This document shows positions 15,180 to 26,053 of a stretch of 45,172 nucleotides of DNA, piece after piece. The position numbers were made by a program, and so were the translations under genes. Position 1 is the first letter of the stretch; every line of letters starts with the position of its first letter. This DNA comes from an uncultured Spirochaetaceae bacterium. Its GTDB lineage: Bacteria; Spirochaetota; Spirochaetia; Sphaerochaetales; Sphaerochaetaceae. The DNA lies in NCBI GenBank assembly GCA_944389275.1, contig CALXLT010000034.1, positions 1 to 45,172 of the forward strand. Reading direction: 5' to 3'. The notes beneath the pieces are model-generated. The model saw only the letters and a list, made by a program, of their open reading frames with translations, did not search any database and had not been told where the DNA came from.

Positions 15180-15935
15180 TCATTCGTTCTCGAAGGACGC
15201 GATGAATCGGCGCGTCCGCTCCTCCTTAGGGTCTGAGAAGAGGGATGTGCCTTCCTCGACTATCACGCCGCCATCCATGAAGATGGCGTTGTCCGATATA
15301 GCCTTGGCAAAGTGCATCTCATGGGTGACGACAGCCATCGTCATCTTCTCCTCCGCAAGGGCGCGTATGACATGGAGTATCTCCCTCGTTAGCTCCGGGT
15401 CCAGCGCGGATGTAGGCTCGTCGAAGAAGAGGATCTTCGGGTCCAGGGCCAGGGCGCGGGCTATCGAGACCCTCTGCTGCTGCCCTCCTGAAAGCTGGAA
15501 GGGATACATCCGGGCCTTGTCCTCAAGCCCCATCTTCCTCAGCAGCGCCATGGCCTTCGCCTCGGCCTCGTCCTTGCCCCTTTTCAGCACGGCCCTCTGC
15601 GCCTCCATCACGTTGCGGAGCACGGAGAAGTGAGGGAAGAGGTTGAAGGACTGGAAGACAAGCCCTGTCTTGAGCCCGATCTTCCTCTCGTTCTCCCTGT
15701 CGTACACGGCCTTTCCGTCCACGCTCCTGAAAAGCGTGTCACCATCGACCGTGAGCGTGCCGTCATCGGCCCTCTCAAGCTGGGTGATGATCCTCAGCAT
15801 AGTGGACTTCCCCGATCCTGATGGGCCGATTATGGAGAGCACCTCGCCCTTGTCGATCGTGAAGGATATGTTCCTTATGACCTTCGTCTCACCGAATGAC
15901 TTCGAGAGATTCTCTAGATTTATCATCTTCTCCAT
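15180..15935 (-). CDS. Polar amino acid ABC transporter, ATP-binding subunit
   Basis: This 251-residue GlnQ/HisP-type ATPase shows Walker [10 protein letters not shown], the LSGGQQQR signature, Walker [13 protein letters not shown] and the switch [13 protein letters not shown]. It powers uptake by the adjacent permease and binding protein. The chosen start ([10 protein letters not shown]) has AGGTGAG 5 bases upstream and lies 4 bases after the permease stop. A longer frame to 15977 would overlap the permease. The stop codon abuts the stop of the deacylase on the other strand with no base between, and no terminator is visible. Confidence 0.92.
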   Translation of the reverse strand: MEKMINLENLSKSFGETKVIRNISFTIDKGEVLSIIGPSGSGKSTMLRIITQLERADDGTLTVDGDTLFRSVDGKAVYDRENERKIGLKTGLVFQSFNLFPHFSVLRNVMEAQRAVLKRGKDEAEAKAMALLRKMGLEDKARMYPFQLSGGQQQRVSIARALALDPKILFFDEPTSALDPELTREILHVIRALAEEKMTMAVVTHEMHFAKAISDNAIFMDGGVIVEEGTSLFSDPKEERTRRFIASFENE

Positions 15936-15939
15936 AGTC

Positions 15940-16575
15940 TCACCTGTAGTAGTCAAGCTTCCTCTCCGCCACCGCAAAGAGGCGCGAGACGATGTAGTTC
16001 ATCACGAAATAGAATATGCCGGCGATGAAGATAGGGATCGTGGAGAACTCCCTCGAGGACGCTGTCTGCGCGACGCGGAAGAGCTCGGCCACTCCTATCG
16101 TCTGGGCCAGTGCCGTGTCCTTCACCAGCGTTATGACCTCGTTGCCTAGTGATGGCATTATCTTCTTTATCACCTGCGGAAGCACGATGTGGAAGAACGT
16201 GTATGGCTTCGTGAAGCCAAGCACCTTCGACGCCTCATGCTGCCCGCGGTCTATCGACTGCAGCCCTGAGCGGTAGATCTCCGCGAAATACGCACTGTAA
16301 TTGACGACGAACGCGACGATGCAGGCCGTGAACCTGTCATATGAAGTGCCGAAGATATAGAAGGGAGCGAAGTAGAAGAAGATCAGCTGGAGGATGAGCG
16401 GTGTGCCCCTCATTATCTGTATGTAGAGGTCCGTGATCCAGCGGATCGGCCTTATGCTTGTCATCTTGCCCTTCGCCACCACGAAGCCAAGCGGCAGCGA
16501 GAAGAGGAGGGTGAGGAAGAAGATGCGGAGGGACGTTACCGTTCCCTCCAGCATCTGCATTATCAGGCTAGCCAT
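15940..16575 (-). CDS. Polar amino acid ABC transporter, permease
   Basis: This 211-residue inner-membrane protein of the HisM/GlnP family has the starting signature [23 protein letters not shown], the [18 protein letters not shown] motif, and the EAA loop [23 protein letters not shown] that contacts the ATPase. It has about five transmembrane helices. It follows the binding-protein gene by one base, so the order is binding protein, permease, ATPase in one operon. The first ATG has only a weak GGAAAG site. Confidence 0.92.
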   Translation of the reverse strand: MASLIMQMLEGTVTSLRIFFLTLLFSLPLGFVVAKGKMTSIRPIRWITDLYIQIMRGTPLILQLIFFYFAPFYIFGTSYDRFTACIVAFVVNYSAYFAEIYRSGLQSIDRGQHEASKVLGFTKPYTFFHIVLPQVIKKIMPSLGNEVITLVKDTALAQTIGVAELFRVAQTASSREFSTIPIFIAGIFYFVMNYIVSRLFAVAERKLDYYR

Positions 16576-16576
16576 C

Positions 16577-17386
16577 TTACTTTCCGACTATCGTGATATC
16601 CGCGCCGAACCACTTCTCGGCAATCTGGGCAAGCGTCCCATCCTCCGCCATCGCCAGAAGCTCGGCGTCCACCGCGTCGCGCAGCGCGATATCGTTCTTC
16701 CTGAATCCTATCGCGTACTCCTCCTCGGTGAGGGTCTGGTCGAGGATCCTGAAGTCCTTGCCAGAGCGATTGATGTTGTCGTTCGCGACCAGCAGGTCCA
16801 TGACAACGGCATCGACGCCGCCGATCTCAAGGTCCATGAGGGCAGTGAGGTTCTCCTTGAACTCAATGATCTCCTTGAGGCTGTCCTTGAAGCCCGGGGT
16901 GTCATCGATAGCGACCTGCGCCGAGGATCCGGCCTGGACGCCGACAGAGCCTCCAGCGAGGTCCTCGAGCGTGTTCACGTCAGAGTCTCCGCGGACTACG
17001 ACAACCTGCGCATTCCTGACATATGGCGCGGAGAAAGCCATCACCCTTTCCCTTTCAGGGGTGACCGTGAAGCCGTTCCAGATGCAGTCGATGTTGCCTG
17101 TCGCGAGCTCCTGCTCCTTCGCGTTCCAGTCGATTGGCTGGGGCACGAGCTCAACGCCGAGGCGCTTTGCCACCTCGATCGCCGCATCTATATCGAAGCC
17201 GACGATCTCGCCGTTCTCATCCCTGAAGCCCATAGGAGGGAAGGAGTCGTCCAGCCCGAGGATGAACGAGCCCTTGTCCAGCACGTCCTGAAGCGAGCTG
17301 TCCGTGCCTTTCTCCCCTGATGCCTGTGCGAAGAGCATAACGGCTGATATAAGCGTGACCAGAGTAATAGCGATAAGTTTTCTCAT
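16577..17386 (-). CDS. Polar amino acid ABC transporter, periplasmic binding protein
   Basis: This 269-residue family 3 solute-binding protein has a signal peptide (MRKLIAITLVTLISAVMLFA, cleavage likely near AQASG), then LQDVLDKGSFILGLDDSFPPMGFRDENGEIVGFDIDAA, the family hallmark, and FTVTPERERVMAFSAPYV. The aspartate and arginine residues that bind the alpha-amino and carboxyl groups of amino acids in this family are plausible here. The exact ligand (glutamine, arginine, cystine and others) cannot be told. The start is ATG 17386, with CGGAGG 7 bases upstream; the frame is open further, but the extension is not signal-like. Confidence 0.9.
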   Translation of the reverse strand: MRKLIAITLVTLISAVMLFAQASGEKGTDSSLQDVLDKGSFILGLDDSFPPMGFRDENGEIVGFDIDAAIEVAKRLGVELVPQPIDWNAKEQELATGNIDCIWNGFTVTPERERVMAFSAPYVRNAQVVVVRGDSDVNTLEDLAGGSVGVQAGSSAQVAIDDTPGFKDSLKEIIEFKENLTALMDLEIGGVDAVVMDLLVANDNINRSGKDFRILDQTLTEEEYAIGFRKNDIALRDAVDAELLAMAEDGTLAQIAEKWFGADITIVGK

Positions 17387-17430
17387 AAGTATCCTCCGTC
17401 TATGCATGGAAGTATACATTGAATGTTCAC

Positions 17431-17475
17431 TGCATGAAAATACGGAGAATATACGTTTCCATAATCTTTCATGCA
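17431..17475. repeat. 9-base inverted repeat in the divergent promoter region
   Basis: TGCATGAAA (17431-17439) and TTTCATGCA (17467-17475) are perfect inverted copies, 27 bases apart, in the space between the divergent amino acid transporter and HAD phosphatase genes. A TATACT -10-like box for the transporter lies just beyond (minus strand, near 17417-17412). The spacing would suit two dimers, or one regulator acting by looping. Confidence 0.5.
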
Positions 17476-17490
17476 TATTATCATAGTGAT

Positions 17491-18084
17491 ATGCAGCTGT
17501 TTATTTTCGATCTTGGGAATGTGATCATCAACAACGTGGATGTGCTTCCGGCCATGGCTCACGTCCTGGGGCTGGGGGAGGACGAAATCCGGAATGACTA
17601 TATGATCTATGACACGCCGCTTATGGACGGCTATATGGATCCCGCCTCCTATTACGACCACCTTGAGCGCAAGTTCGGCGTCAGCCATATCGGCACAGAT
17701 ATCTTCGCGGACCTCTTCTCCCCGACCGTGAACAGGCCGATGCTCTCGATCGTGGACAAGCTGAGGGAGAAAGGCCACAGATGCGTCATCGGGTCTAACA
17801 CGTTCGAGCCGCACTCGAGGATAGTGGAGTCCATGGAACCTTCCGTCCTCTCCCATTTCGATCACTATTACGCGTCGCACGTCATGCACCTCTCAAAGCC
17901 TGAGACGGCGTTCTTCCGATACATCGCCCAAGAGGAGGGATACGGGTACGGGGATATCTCATTCACCGATGACCTGGAGAGGAACGTGGACGCGGCACGG
18001 TCGCTTGGCATCAGATGCCTCCATTATAAGGATGAGGACAAGGATGAAAGGGCCGCTTCCTTCTTCGCGCCATATCTTGCGTGA
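17491..18084 (+). CDS. HAD-superfamily phosphatase, YihX-like
   Basis: This 197-residue cytosolic phosphatase starts MQLFIFDLGNVIINN (nucleophile Asp7). It has the motif II serine in CVIGSNTFEPHSR, the motif III lysine in HLSKPETAFFRYIA, and motif IV FTDDLERNVDAARSLGIRC. The DLGNV start and length match YihX, an alpha-glucose-1-phosphate phosphatase, but the substrate here is an inference. I start at ATG 17491; a longer frame from 17419 adds a non-conserved tail. There is no ribosome binding site, and TATTAT (17476-17481) sits 9 bases before the ATG, suggesting a near-leaderless message. Confidence 0.85.
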   Translation: MQLFIFDLGNVIINNVDVLPAMAHVLGLGEDEIRNDYMIYDTPLMDGYMDPASYYDHLERKFGVSHIGTDIFADLFSPTVNRPMLSIVDKLREKGHRCVIGSNTFEPHSRIVESMEPSVLSHFDHYYASHVMHLSKPETAFFRYIAQEEGYGYGDISFTDDLERNVDAARSLGIRCLHYKDEDKDERAASFFAPYLA

Positions 18085-18108
18085 TTCATTTTTCTTCCGC
18101 ACTAATCC

Positions 18109-18136
18109 TGCCGCAGCAACGAGTTGCGGCATCTTT
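18109..18136 (+). terminator. Hairpin after the HAD gene
   Basis: TGCCGCA (18109-18115) pairs with TGCGGCA (18125-18131) around a 9-base loop, followed by TCTTT. The tail is short, but the position 25 bases after the stop codon fits a terminator. Confidence 0.6.
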
Positions 18137-18158
18137 ATCGATCAATTTGCCCAGCCTA

Positions 18159-18231
18159 TATCGAAAAATCCGTATTTTTATCGAAAATCTATCCATATTT
18201 GTTGACATTGCCGATGGAGGAGGCGTATAAG
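18159..18231 (+). promoter_or_regulatory. ilv-leu operon promoter with upstream A/T direct repeats
   Basis: The core is a perfect -35 TTGACA (18202-18207), an 18-base spacer and -10 TATAAG (18226-18231), predicting a start near 18238. Immediately upstream are two copies of TATCGAAAA(A)TC at 18159-18170 and 18179-18189, two helical turns apart. They could be an UP-type element or an activator site. Confidence 0.7.
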
Positions 18232-18271
18232 AATCGTAAGGAAAGAAAATCCAAAGGAAGGAGGAAGATAC

Positions 18272-18331
18272 ATGTTCATTTCCAGCATTTCTGCTTCTAT
18301 CCTTCTATCTGTCATTATCCTTACACGCTGA
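18272..18331 (+). CDS. Branched-chain amino acid leader peptide
   Basis: This is a 19-residue open frame, MFISSISASILLSVIILTR, too short for routine gene finding. Five Ile, three Leu and one Val make 9 of 19 residues branched-chain, including ILLSVIIL near the end. It has a strong ribosome binding site (GGAGG at 18260-18264, 7 bases before ATG) and ends TGA at 18329-18331, exactly where a ribosome would cover the antiterminator strand. Its peptide product has no function beyond sensing charged Ile, Leu and Val tRNAs. It is the equivalent of ilvL/leuL in enterobacteria, but its sequence is not recognisably homologous to them. Confidence 0.85.
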   Translation: MFISSISASILLSVIILTR

Positions 18332-18400
18332 ACCACGGTTTCAGAGTTTTGATAATGCGTTGAGGCCCGTGGTAAAGAGAAACACGGGCTATATTTTTTT
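18328..18400 (+). promoter_or_regulatory. Transcription attenuator of the ilv-leu operon
   Basis: Three mutually exclusive pairings are visible. CTGAA/TTCAG (18328-18332 with 18340-18344) forms a small hairpin at the leader stop. ACCACGG (18332-18338) pairs with CCGTGGT (18367-18373) as the antiterminator. GGCCCGTG (18364-18371) pairs with CACGGGCT (18383-18390), followed by ATATTTTTTT (18391-18400), as a rho-independent terminator. A ribosome stalled on the Ile/Leu/Val codons leaves the antiterminator strand free; one that reaches the TGA covers it and permits termination before ilvN. Confidence 0.85.
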
Positions 18401-18415
18401 CCTTGAAGGAGCTGA

Positions 18416-19958
<1,543 letters not shown>

Positions 19959-19971
19959 GACGGAGGAGATG

Positions 19972-21567
19972 ATGGCAGAGCATATCTACATATTCGACAC
20001 GACCCTAAGGGACGGTGAGCAGGCTCCGGGCTATAGCATGAACCTGGAGGAGAAGATCAGGATGGCCAGGCAGCTCGAGGCTCTAGGGGTCGATATAATC
20101 GAGGCGGGCTTTGCCATCTCCTCTCCTGGGGATTTCGAGTCTGTCGAGGCTATCTCCAAGGCAGTGAGCAACATGACGGTCGCGTCCCTTGCCCGTTCGC
20201 TCAAGAAGGACATCGACGCGGCCTACAATGCCGTGAAAGGCGCACAGAGCCCCAGGATACATGTTTTCCTCGCCTCTTCGGATATCCATCTCCAGTACAA
20301 GCTGAAGATGACGCGCGACGAGGCATATGAGAGGATGGAGGAGAGCGTTAAGTACGCGCGCTCCCTCTGCCCTGATGTCGAGTTCTCCCTTGAGGACGCG
20401 ACACGCACCGACCTTGATTACATGTGCCGCATCGTCGAGGGCGCTATCAAGGCCGGAGCGAGGACGATCAACCTTCCCGATACAGTCGGCTACGCCTCGC
20501 AGGAGGATATCGCGGAGATGGTCTCGGCCGTGCGCAACCGCGTCCCGAATATCGATAAGGCGATCATATCCATGCATTGCCATGATGACCTGGGACTCGC
20601 GGTCGCCAACTCCCTCGCTGGCGTCAAGGCCGGCGCGAGGCAGGTCGAGTGCACTCTCTGCGGAATAGGCGAGAGGGCGGGAAACGCCTCGCTGGAGGAG
20701 GTCGTGATGGCCATGAAGACACGCCCTGACCTCTATCCATATGAGACAGGCATACACTCAGAGGAGCTCTTCAGGTCCGCGCGCCTCCTGTCGACCATCA
20801 CTGGCGTCAAGATCTTCCCGTCCAAGGCCATCGTCGGGGACAACGCGTTCGCTCATGAATCGGGCATCCACCAGCATGGCATGATGGCCAATTCCAAGAC
20901 ATATGAGATCCTGACCCCTGAGAGCGTCGGAGTTGTGAAGACCAATTATGTCCTTGGCAAGCATTCCGGGCAGCACGCGTTCCGCAAGAAGCTCGAGGAC
21001 CTCGGGTTCGTGCTTCCCGATGAGGAGGTCGCCCAGCTCTTTTCCTCGTTCAAGAACCTCTGTGACAGGAAGAAGAACATCACCGATAGGGATATCATAG
21101 CGCTTGTCGAGTCAACGGAGCACAACAGCGAGAAGAAGATATGGTCTCTTGTCTCCTATGTCGTGAACAGCGGCAACAAGATGACCAGTACCGCGTGCAT
21201 AGACCTGCAGAAGGATGACAAGGTCTATGAGGGCATAGCATCAGGCACAGGCCCGGTCTATGCGGCCCTCCGCGCGGTCGAGAAGATCATACGCCACCCG
21301 TTCTCCCTTGAGGATTACCAGCTCCAGGCCGTCACGGAGCATAGGGACGCGCTTGGGGAGGCTATCGTCAAGATCTCCGACGGATCCAACGTGTATAGGG
21401 GAAGGGGCGTCTCTACCGATGTCATCGAGGCTTCGATCCTTGCGTGCCTGAGCGCCGTGAACAGGATGCTCGATGGCGAGGCTTCATCGATCTCAGGCGG
21501 ATCGAGCGCTATAAGCATGTCATTCGATAACGATATGCTCATGGGCCATACGGATAAGGAGGCTTGA
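19972..21567 (+). CDS. leuA: 2-isopropylmalate synthase
   Basis: This 531-residue enzyme condenses acetyl-CoA with 2-ketoisovalerate, the first step of leucine synthesis. The HMGL-like barrel begins [19 protein letters not shown], with the metal-binding Asp, and later has [17 protein letters not shown] (metal-binding HxH-type residues) and the catalytic ESGIHQHGM. The C-terminal LeuA regulatory domain (about 390-520) is present and should give leucine feedback inhibition. I choose ATG 19972 over ATG 19969 because GGAGG (19962-19966) then lies at normal spacing. Citramalate synthase is the main alternative, but the operon context favours LeuA. Confidence 0.92.
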   Translation: MAEHIYIFDTTLRDGEQAPGYSMNLEEKIRMARQLEALGVDIIEAGFAISSPGDFESVEAISKAVSNMTVASLARSLKKDIDAAYNAVKGAQSPRIHVFLASSDIHLQYKLKMTRDEAYERMEESVKYARSLCPDVEFSLEDATRTDLDYMCRIVEGAIKAGARTINLPDTVGYASQEDIAEMVSAVRNRVPNIDKAIISMHCHDDLGLAVANSLAGVKAGARQVECTLCGIGERAGNASLEEVVMAMKTRPDLYPYETGIHSEELFRSARLLSTITGVKIFPSKAIVGDNAFAHESGIHQHGMMANSKTYEILTPESVGVVKTNYVLGKHSGQHAFRKKLEDLGFVLPDEEVAQLFSSFKNLCDRKKNITDRDIIALVESTEHNSEKKIWSLVSYVVNSGNKMTSTACIDLQKDDKVYEGIASGTGPVYAALRAVEKIIRHPFSLEDYQLQAVTEHRDALGEAIVKISDGSNVYRGRGVSTDVIEASILACLSAVNRMLDGEASSISGGSSAISMSFDNDMLMGHTDKEA

Positions 21568-21568
21568 A

Positions 21569-22828
21569 ATGCAGATGACAATGACAGAGAAGATACTTGC
21601 CGCCGCGTCGCATGAGAGCGCGGTCCATCCTGGGCAGCTCATCATGGCCGATCTCTCGCTCGTGCTCGGCAATGACATAACATCCCCGGTGGCGATCAAG
21701 GAGTTCCCGAAGTTCGGCAAGAGCACGGTCTTCGACAAGGACAAGGTCGCCCTCGTTCCTGACCATTTCACGCCGAACAAGGACATAAAGGCCGCCGAGC
21801 AGTGCGCCTGCGTCCGCGCGTTCGCCGCCAAGGAGAGCATCACGAACTACTTCGAGGTGGGAGAGGTCGGTGTTGAGCACGCGTTGCTTCCCGAGAAGGG
21901 GCTTGTGACGGCAGGCGATGTCGTGATCGGCGCTGACAGCCATACATGCACATATGGCGCCCTCGGGGCCTTCTCCACTGGAGTCGGCTCGACTGACATG
22001 GCCGCCGGAATGGCTATAGGCAAGGCCTGGTTCAAGGTACCTTCATCCATCAAGTTCGTCCTTCATGGCTCGCTGAGGCCGCGTGTAACAGGCAAGGACC
22101 TTATTCTCAGCATCATAGGCATGATCGGAGTCGATGGCGCTCTCTACAAGGCGATGGAGTTCGCCGGTGACGGCGTCTCATCGCTCTCGATGGATGACAG
22201 GTTCACGGTCTCCAACATGGCAATCGAGGCTGGCGCGAAGTGCGGCATATTCCCGGTTGACGAGAAGACTCTCGCGTATCTTAAGGAGCATGGGGCTAAG
22301 GAGCCGAAGGTGTTCTCGTCCGATCCCGACGCTGAGTACGAGAAGGTCTATGAGATCGATCTCGGATCCCTTTCGCCGACGGTCGCGTATCCCCATCTTC
22401 CCGAGAACGCGCATGACGCGAAGGAGGGCAAGGATATAAGGATAGACCAGGTCGTCATCGGCAGCTGCACTAACGGACGCCTTTCCGATCTGCGTGCCGC
22501 TGCAGAGGTGTTCCGTGGCCGCCATGTCGCGAAGGGCATGCGCTGCCTGATAATCCCAGCAACCCCGCGTATCTGGAGGGAGGCGATGGACGAGGGCCTT
22601 TTCAGCATCTTCACCGATGCTGGCTGCGTTATATCCCCGCCGACATGCGGGCCATGCCTCGGAGGCTACATGGGCATACTCAGCCGCGGCGAGAGGTGCG
22701 TGTCCACGACGAACCGCAATTTCGTGGGCAGGATGGGACACCCGGAGAGCGAGGTCTATCTCGCGTCTCCATATACGGCCGCAGCTTCAGCTGTTACGGG
22801 CTATATCACTGATCCGGAGGGTTTCTGA
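21569..22828 (+). CDS. leuC: 3-isopropylmalate dehydratase, large subunit
   Basis: This 419-residue aconitase-family subunit isomerises 2- to 3-isopropylmalate. It holds the [4Fe-4S] cluster ligands, visible as [14 protein letters not shown] (Cys about 293) and [13 protein letters not shown], and the substrate-binding [23 protein letters not shown]. The size is that of the stand-alone LeuC type found in archaea and anaerobes, shorter than the enterobacterial enzyme. AAGGAGG precedes the ATG. Its stop overlaps the leuD start as TGATG. Confidence 0.95.
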   Translation: MQMTMTEKILAAASHESAVHPGQLIMADLSLVLGNDITSPVAIKEFPKFGKSTVFDKDKVALVPDHFTPNKDIKAAEQCACVRAFAAKESITNYFEVGEVGVEHALLPEKGLVTAGDVVIGADSHTCTYGALGAFSTGVGSTDMAAGMAIGKAWFKVPSSIKFVLHGSLRPRVTGKDLILSIIGMIGVDGALYKAMEFAGDGVSSLSMDDRFTVSNMAIEAGAKCGIFPVDEKTLAYLKEHGAKEPKVFSSDPDAEYEKVYEIDLGSLSPTVAYPHLPENAHDAKEGKDIRIDQVVIGSCTNGRLSDLRAAAEVFRGRHVAKGMRCLIIPATPRIWREAMDEGLFSIFTDAGCVISPPTCGPCLGGYMGILSRGERCVSTTNRNFVGRMGHPESEVYLASPYTAAASAVTGYITDPEGF

Positions 22829-23316
22829 TGAAGGCAGAAGGCAAGGTATTCCGCTATGGCAGCAATGTAGATACGGATGTCATCATCCCGGCTCGCTATC
22901 TCAACACGTCCGATCATGCAGAGCTCGCGTCGCACTGCATGGAGGATATCGATCCGGAATTTGTGAAGAGGGTGCAGAAGGGCGATATCATAGTCGCTGG
23001 GCGCAACTTCGGCTGCGGCTCATCGCGTGAGCACGCCCCGATAGCGATAAAGGAATCAGGGATAAGCTGCGTCATTGCAGAGTCGTTCGCCCGCATATTC
23101 TACCGCAACTCGCTGAATATAGGGCTTCCGATCCTCGAATGCAAGGCGGCATCCGAGGAGATCCAGGCGGGAGATAAGGTCTCCGTTGATTACTCCACCG
23201 GCGTCATAACCGATGAGACGACAGGCAAGGAGTATCAGGCAGAGCCGTTCCCGCCGTTCATGCAGCGCCTCATCCAGGCTGGCGGGCTTGCTGCGTATAT
23301 CAAGGAGAACTACTGA
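22828..23316 (+). CDS. leuD: 3-isopropylmalate dehydratase, small subunit
   Basis: This 162-residue swivel-domain subunit, with [15 protein letters not shown] near the N-terminus and the substrate-binding [18 protein letters not shown], pairs with LeuC. It is of the short type that accompanies 420-residue LeuC proteins. The start overlaps the leuC stop and its own stop overlaps the leuB start, both as TGATG, so translation is coupled in equal ratio. Confidence 0.96.
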   Translation: MKAEGKVFRYGSNVDTDVIIPARYLNTSDHAELASHCMEDIDPEFVKRVQKGDIIVAGRNFGCGSSREHAPIAIKESGISCVIAESFARIFYRNSLNIGLPILECKAASEEIQAGDKVSVDYSTGVITDETTGKEYQAEPFPPFMQRLIQAGGLAAYIKENY

Positions 23317-24380
23317 TGGACATGAGGATAGCCCTGGTCCCGGGCGATGGGATAGGCCCGGATATCGTGAGCGAGGCAGTGCGCGTGCTTGACCGCGTCG
23401 CGTCGCGCTTCGGTCATACCGTCTCCTATAAGGAGATTGATGCCGGCGGCATCTCGATAGATAAGTACGGCATCCCGCTTACGGAGGATGCCTTTGAAAG
23501 CGCGAAGCAGGCTGACGCGGTGCTCCTGGGTGCGGTGGGAGGTCCGAAGTGGGATACCCTCCCAGGAGCCAAGAGGCCTGAGAAGGCCCTTCTTGGGCTG
23601 AGAAGCGGACTTGGGCTTTTCTGCAACTTCCGCCCTGCCGTTATCTATCCGGAGCTCTCTGCGGCATCGCCTCTGAAGGACCAGATCATAGGGAAGGGCG
23701 TGGACCTTCTTGTCGTCCGCGAGCTTACCGGAGGCATCTACTTCGGAGAGCGCGGGAGAAGCGATGACGGGGAGGAGGCATATGACACGATGCGCTATTC
23801 CAAGGCGGAGATCACGCGCATCGCAAGAAAGGCCTTCGAGGCCGCGATGATAAGAAAGAAGCGTGTGACGCTGGTTGATAAGGCCAATGTCCTTGAGTCC
23901 TCAAGGCTCTGGAGGGAAACGGTTTCGGAGCTTGCTCCTTCCTATCCTGAGGTCACGCTGGACTTCATGTATGTCGACAACGCGTCGATGCAGCTTGTGC
24001 GCAACCCTTTGCATTTCGACGTGCTCCTGACAGAGAACATGTTCGGGGACATACTCTCCGACGAGGCCTCGATGATCACAGGCTCGATCGGCATGCTCTC
24101 ATCGGCGTCGCTCAGGGAGGATAGCTACGGCATGTACGAGCCGATCCACGGCTCCGCCCCTGATATAGCGGGAAAGGACGTGGCGAATCCTATCGCAACG
24201 ATACTCTCTACCGCGTCGATGCTCAGGTATTCCTTCTCGCTTGAGAAGGAGGCCACGGCTATTGAGGACGCTGTCAAGAGCGCCCTTGCCGATGGCGTGC
24301 GTACCCGCGATATAGCCATAGAAGGCGAGAAGACTGTCGGCACGAAGGAGTGCGGCAGGGAAATCGAGGAGAGAATCTGA
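23316..24380 (+). CDS. leuB: 3-isopropylmalate dehydrogenase
   Basis: This 354-residue NAD-dependent enzyme oxidises and decarboxylates 3-isopropylmalate to 2-ketoisocaproate. It shows the start [20 protein letters not shown], the substrate loop [33 protein letters not shown], the metal-binding [20 protein letters not shown], and [19 protein letters not shown] with the NAD-binding region. The start overlaps leuD and the stop overlaps ilvD. All catalytic motifs are intact. Confidence 0.96.
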   Translation: MDMRIALVPGDGIGPDIVSEAVRVLDRVASRFGHTVSYKEIDAGGISIDKYGIPLTEDAFESAKQADAVLLGAVGGPKWDTLPGAKRPEKALLGLRSGLGLFCNFRPAVIYPELSAASPLKDQIIGKGVDLLVVRELTGGIYFGERGRSDDGEEAYDTMRYSKAEITRIARKAFEAAMIRKKRVTLVDKANVLESSRLWRETVSELAPSYPEVTLDFMYVDNASMQLVRNPLHFDVLLTENMFGDILSDEASMITGSIGMLSSASLREDSYGMYEPIHGSAPDIAGKDVANPIATILSTASMLRYSFSLEKEATAIEDAVKSALADGVRTRDIAIEGEKTVGTKECGREIEERI

Positions 24381-26053
24381 TGAGATCTGACCAGATGAAG
24401 AAGGGAGCCGAGCGCGCTCCGCATAGATCGCTGATGAAGGCCCTAGGCTGGACCGACAGGGAGATAGGGATGCCGACGATCGGCGTGGTCTGCGCCCAGA
24501 ATGAGATAATCCCCGGGCACATGGAGCTCAGGAGGGTCGCCGAGGCCGTGAAGAGCGGCGTGAGGGAGAACGGAGGCAATCCCGTTGAGTTCCCCGTGAT
24601 CGGCGTCTGCGATGGCATCGCCATGGGCCACAAGGGCATGAAGTACTCGCTTGCCTCCCGTGAGCTCATCGCTGACAGCATAGAGGTGATGGCGACTGCT
24701 CATCCGTTCGACGCGCTCGTGTTCATCCCCAACTGCGACAAGATCGTTCCTGGCATGCTCATGGCCGCGGCCCGTCTCGACCTTCCGTCCATCTTCGTCT
24801 CCGGTGGCCCGATGCTTGCCGGCCACATCAAAGGCGGGGATAAGAGGGGAATGAGCCTTTCCTCGATGTTCGAGGCTGTCGGACGCTATGCCGACGGTAA
24901 GATGAGCGACGAGGAGTTCCTTGACTGGGAGAACAGCGCGTGCCCGTCATGCGGATCCTGCTCCGGCATGTATACGGCGAATTCCATGAACTGCCTCTGT
25001 GAGGCTATTGGAATGGCGCTTCCAGGAAACGGCACGATTCCCGCGGTCTATTCAGAGAGGCTTCGCCTCGCGAAGGACGCGGGGTACCAGGTCATGGAGC
25101 TGCTGAAGAAGGGGATAACCGCGCGCAGCATCATGACCGAGAAGGCCTTCATGAACGCTCTCAGCGTTGATATGGCGCTCGGATGCTCCACCAACACGAT
25201 GCTCCATCTTCCCGCAATCGCCCACGAGGCTGGCATCGAGATCGATATCTTCAAGGCCAATGACATAAGCCGCCGCGTCCCGAATCTCTGCCATCTGGCT
25301 CCGGCAGGGCCTCATCATATGGAGGAACTCTATCAGGCGGGAGGCGTCATGGCCGTGATGAAGGAGATGGATAAGCGCTCGCTTCTCTCCGGCGATCTCA
25401 TGACTGTAACAGGCTGTGCGATCAGCGCGTCGTTTGAGAAGGCCCGCAATACCGATCCCGAGGTGATAAGGCCTATCGATAACCCATACTCCGAGACAGG
25501 CGGCATCGCCGTTCTCTCCGGCTCGCTCGCTCCAGAGGGGGCCGTGGTCAAGAAGAGCGCGGTCGCCCCTGAGATGCTTGTGCATAAGGGACCTGCGCGC
25601 GTCTTTGACAGCGAGGAGGAGGCTATCGAGGCTATCTTCGGAAAGAGGATCAATCCTGGCGATGTGATCATCATCCGCTATGAAGGCCCGAAGGGAGGCC
25701 CGGGAATGAGGGAGATGCTCAGCCCGACCTCCGCTATCCAGGGCATGGGGCTCGGCACGTCCGTTGCTCTCATAACAGATGGCCGCTTCTCCGGCGCGAC
25801 AAGGGGCGCTTCCATCGGCCATGTCTCCCCGGAGGCCGCGTCCTGTGGCCCTATAGCGCTTGTAGAGGAGGGCGATGAGATCCTCATCGACATCCCGAAC
25901 GAGAAGCTGGACCTCCTTGTAAGCGAGAGCGTGCTCGCTGAAAGGAGGAAAAGCCATAAGGCACATGAGAGCGATATAAGGAGCGGGTATCTCTACAGGT
26001 ACTCGAAGCATGTCACGTCCGCGCGTCAGGGTGCGGTATTACTGGAGGACTGA
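24380..26053 (+). CDS. ilvD: Dihydroxy-acid dehydratase
   Basis: This 557-residue enzyme dehydrates dihydroxyisovalerate and its isoleucine counterpart. It carries the cluster cysteines in [15 protein letters not shown] and [34 protein letters not shown], and the C-terminal [22 protein letters not shown]. This protein needs an Fe-S cluster and is oxygen-sensitive, which suits an anaerobe. The start is ATG 24380, overlapping the leuB stop; a longer frame from 24350 lies inside leuB and is not conserved. Its stop abuts the TTG start of ilvB. Confidence 0.96.
   Translation: MRSDQMKKGAERAPHRSLMKALGWTDREIGMPTIGVVCAQNEIIPGHMELRRVAEAVKSGVRENGGNPVEFPVIGVCDGIAMGHKGMKYSLASRELIADSIEVMATAHPFDALVFIPNCDKIVPGMLMAAARLDLPSIFVSGGPMLAGHIKGGDKRGMSLSSMFEAVGRYADGKMSDEEFLDWENSACPSCGSCSGMYTANSMNCLCEAIGMALPGNGTIPAVYSERLRLAKDAGYQVMELLKKGITARSIMTEKAFMNALSVDMALGCSTNTMLHLPAIAHEAGIEIDIFKANDISRRVPNLCHLAPAGPHHMEELYQAGGVMAVMKEMDKRSLLSGDLMTVTGCAISASFEKARNTDPEVIRPIDNPYSETGGIAVLSGSLAPEGAVVKKSAVAPEMLVHKGPARVFDSEEEAIEAIFGKRINPGDVIIIRYEGPKGGPGMREMLSPTSAIQGMGLGTSVALITDGRFSGATRGASIGHVSPEAASCGPIALVEEGDEILIDIPNEKLDLLVSESVLAERRKSHKAHESDIRSGYLYRYSKHVTSARQGAVLLED

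Noticed and set aside
16433..17320. 295-codon open frame antisense to the amino acid binding protein
   Set aside because: It overlaps a clear signal-peptide binding protein and shows no family pattern.
18232..18415. T-box riboswitch upstream of ilvN
   Set aside because: No T-box core sequence (of the TGGNACCGCG type) or specifier-loop layout is visible; the leader peptide and paired hairpins explain the region.
25052..26011. 319-codon open frame antisense to ilvD
   Set aside because: It is a shadow of a certain gene, with no domain, start signal or room for its own promoter.
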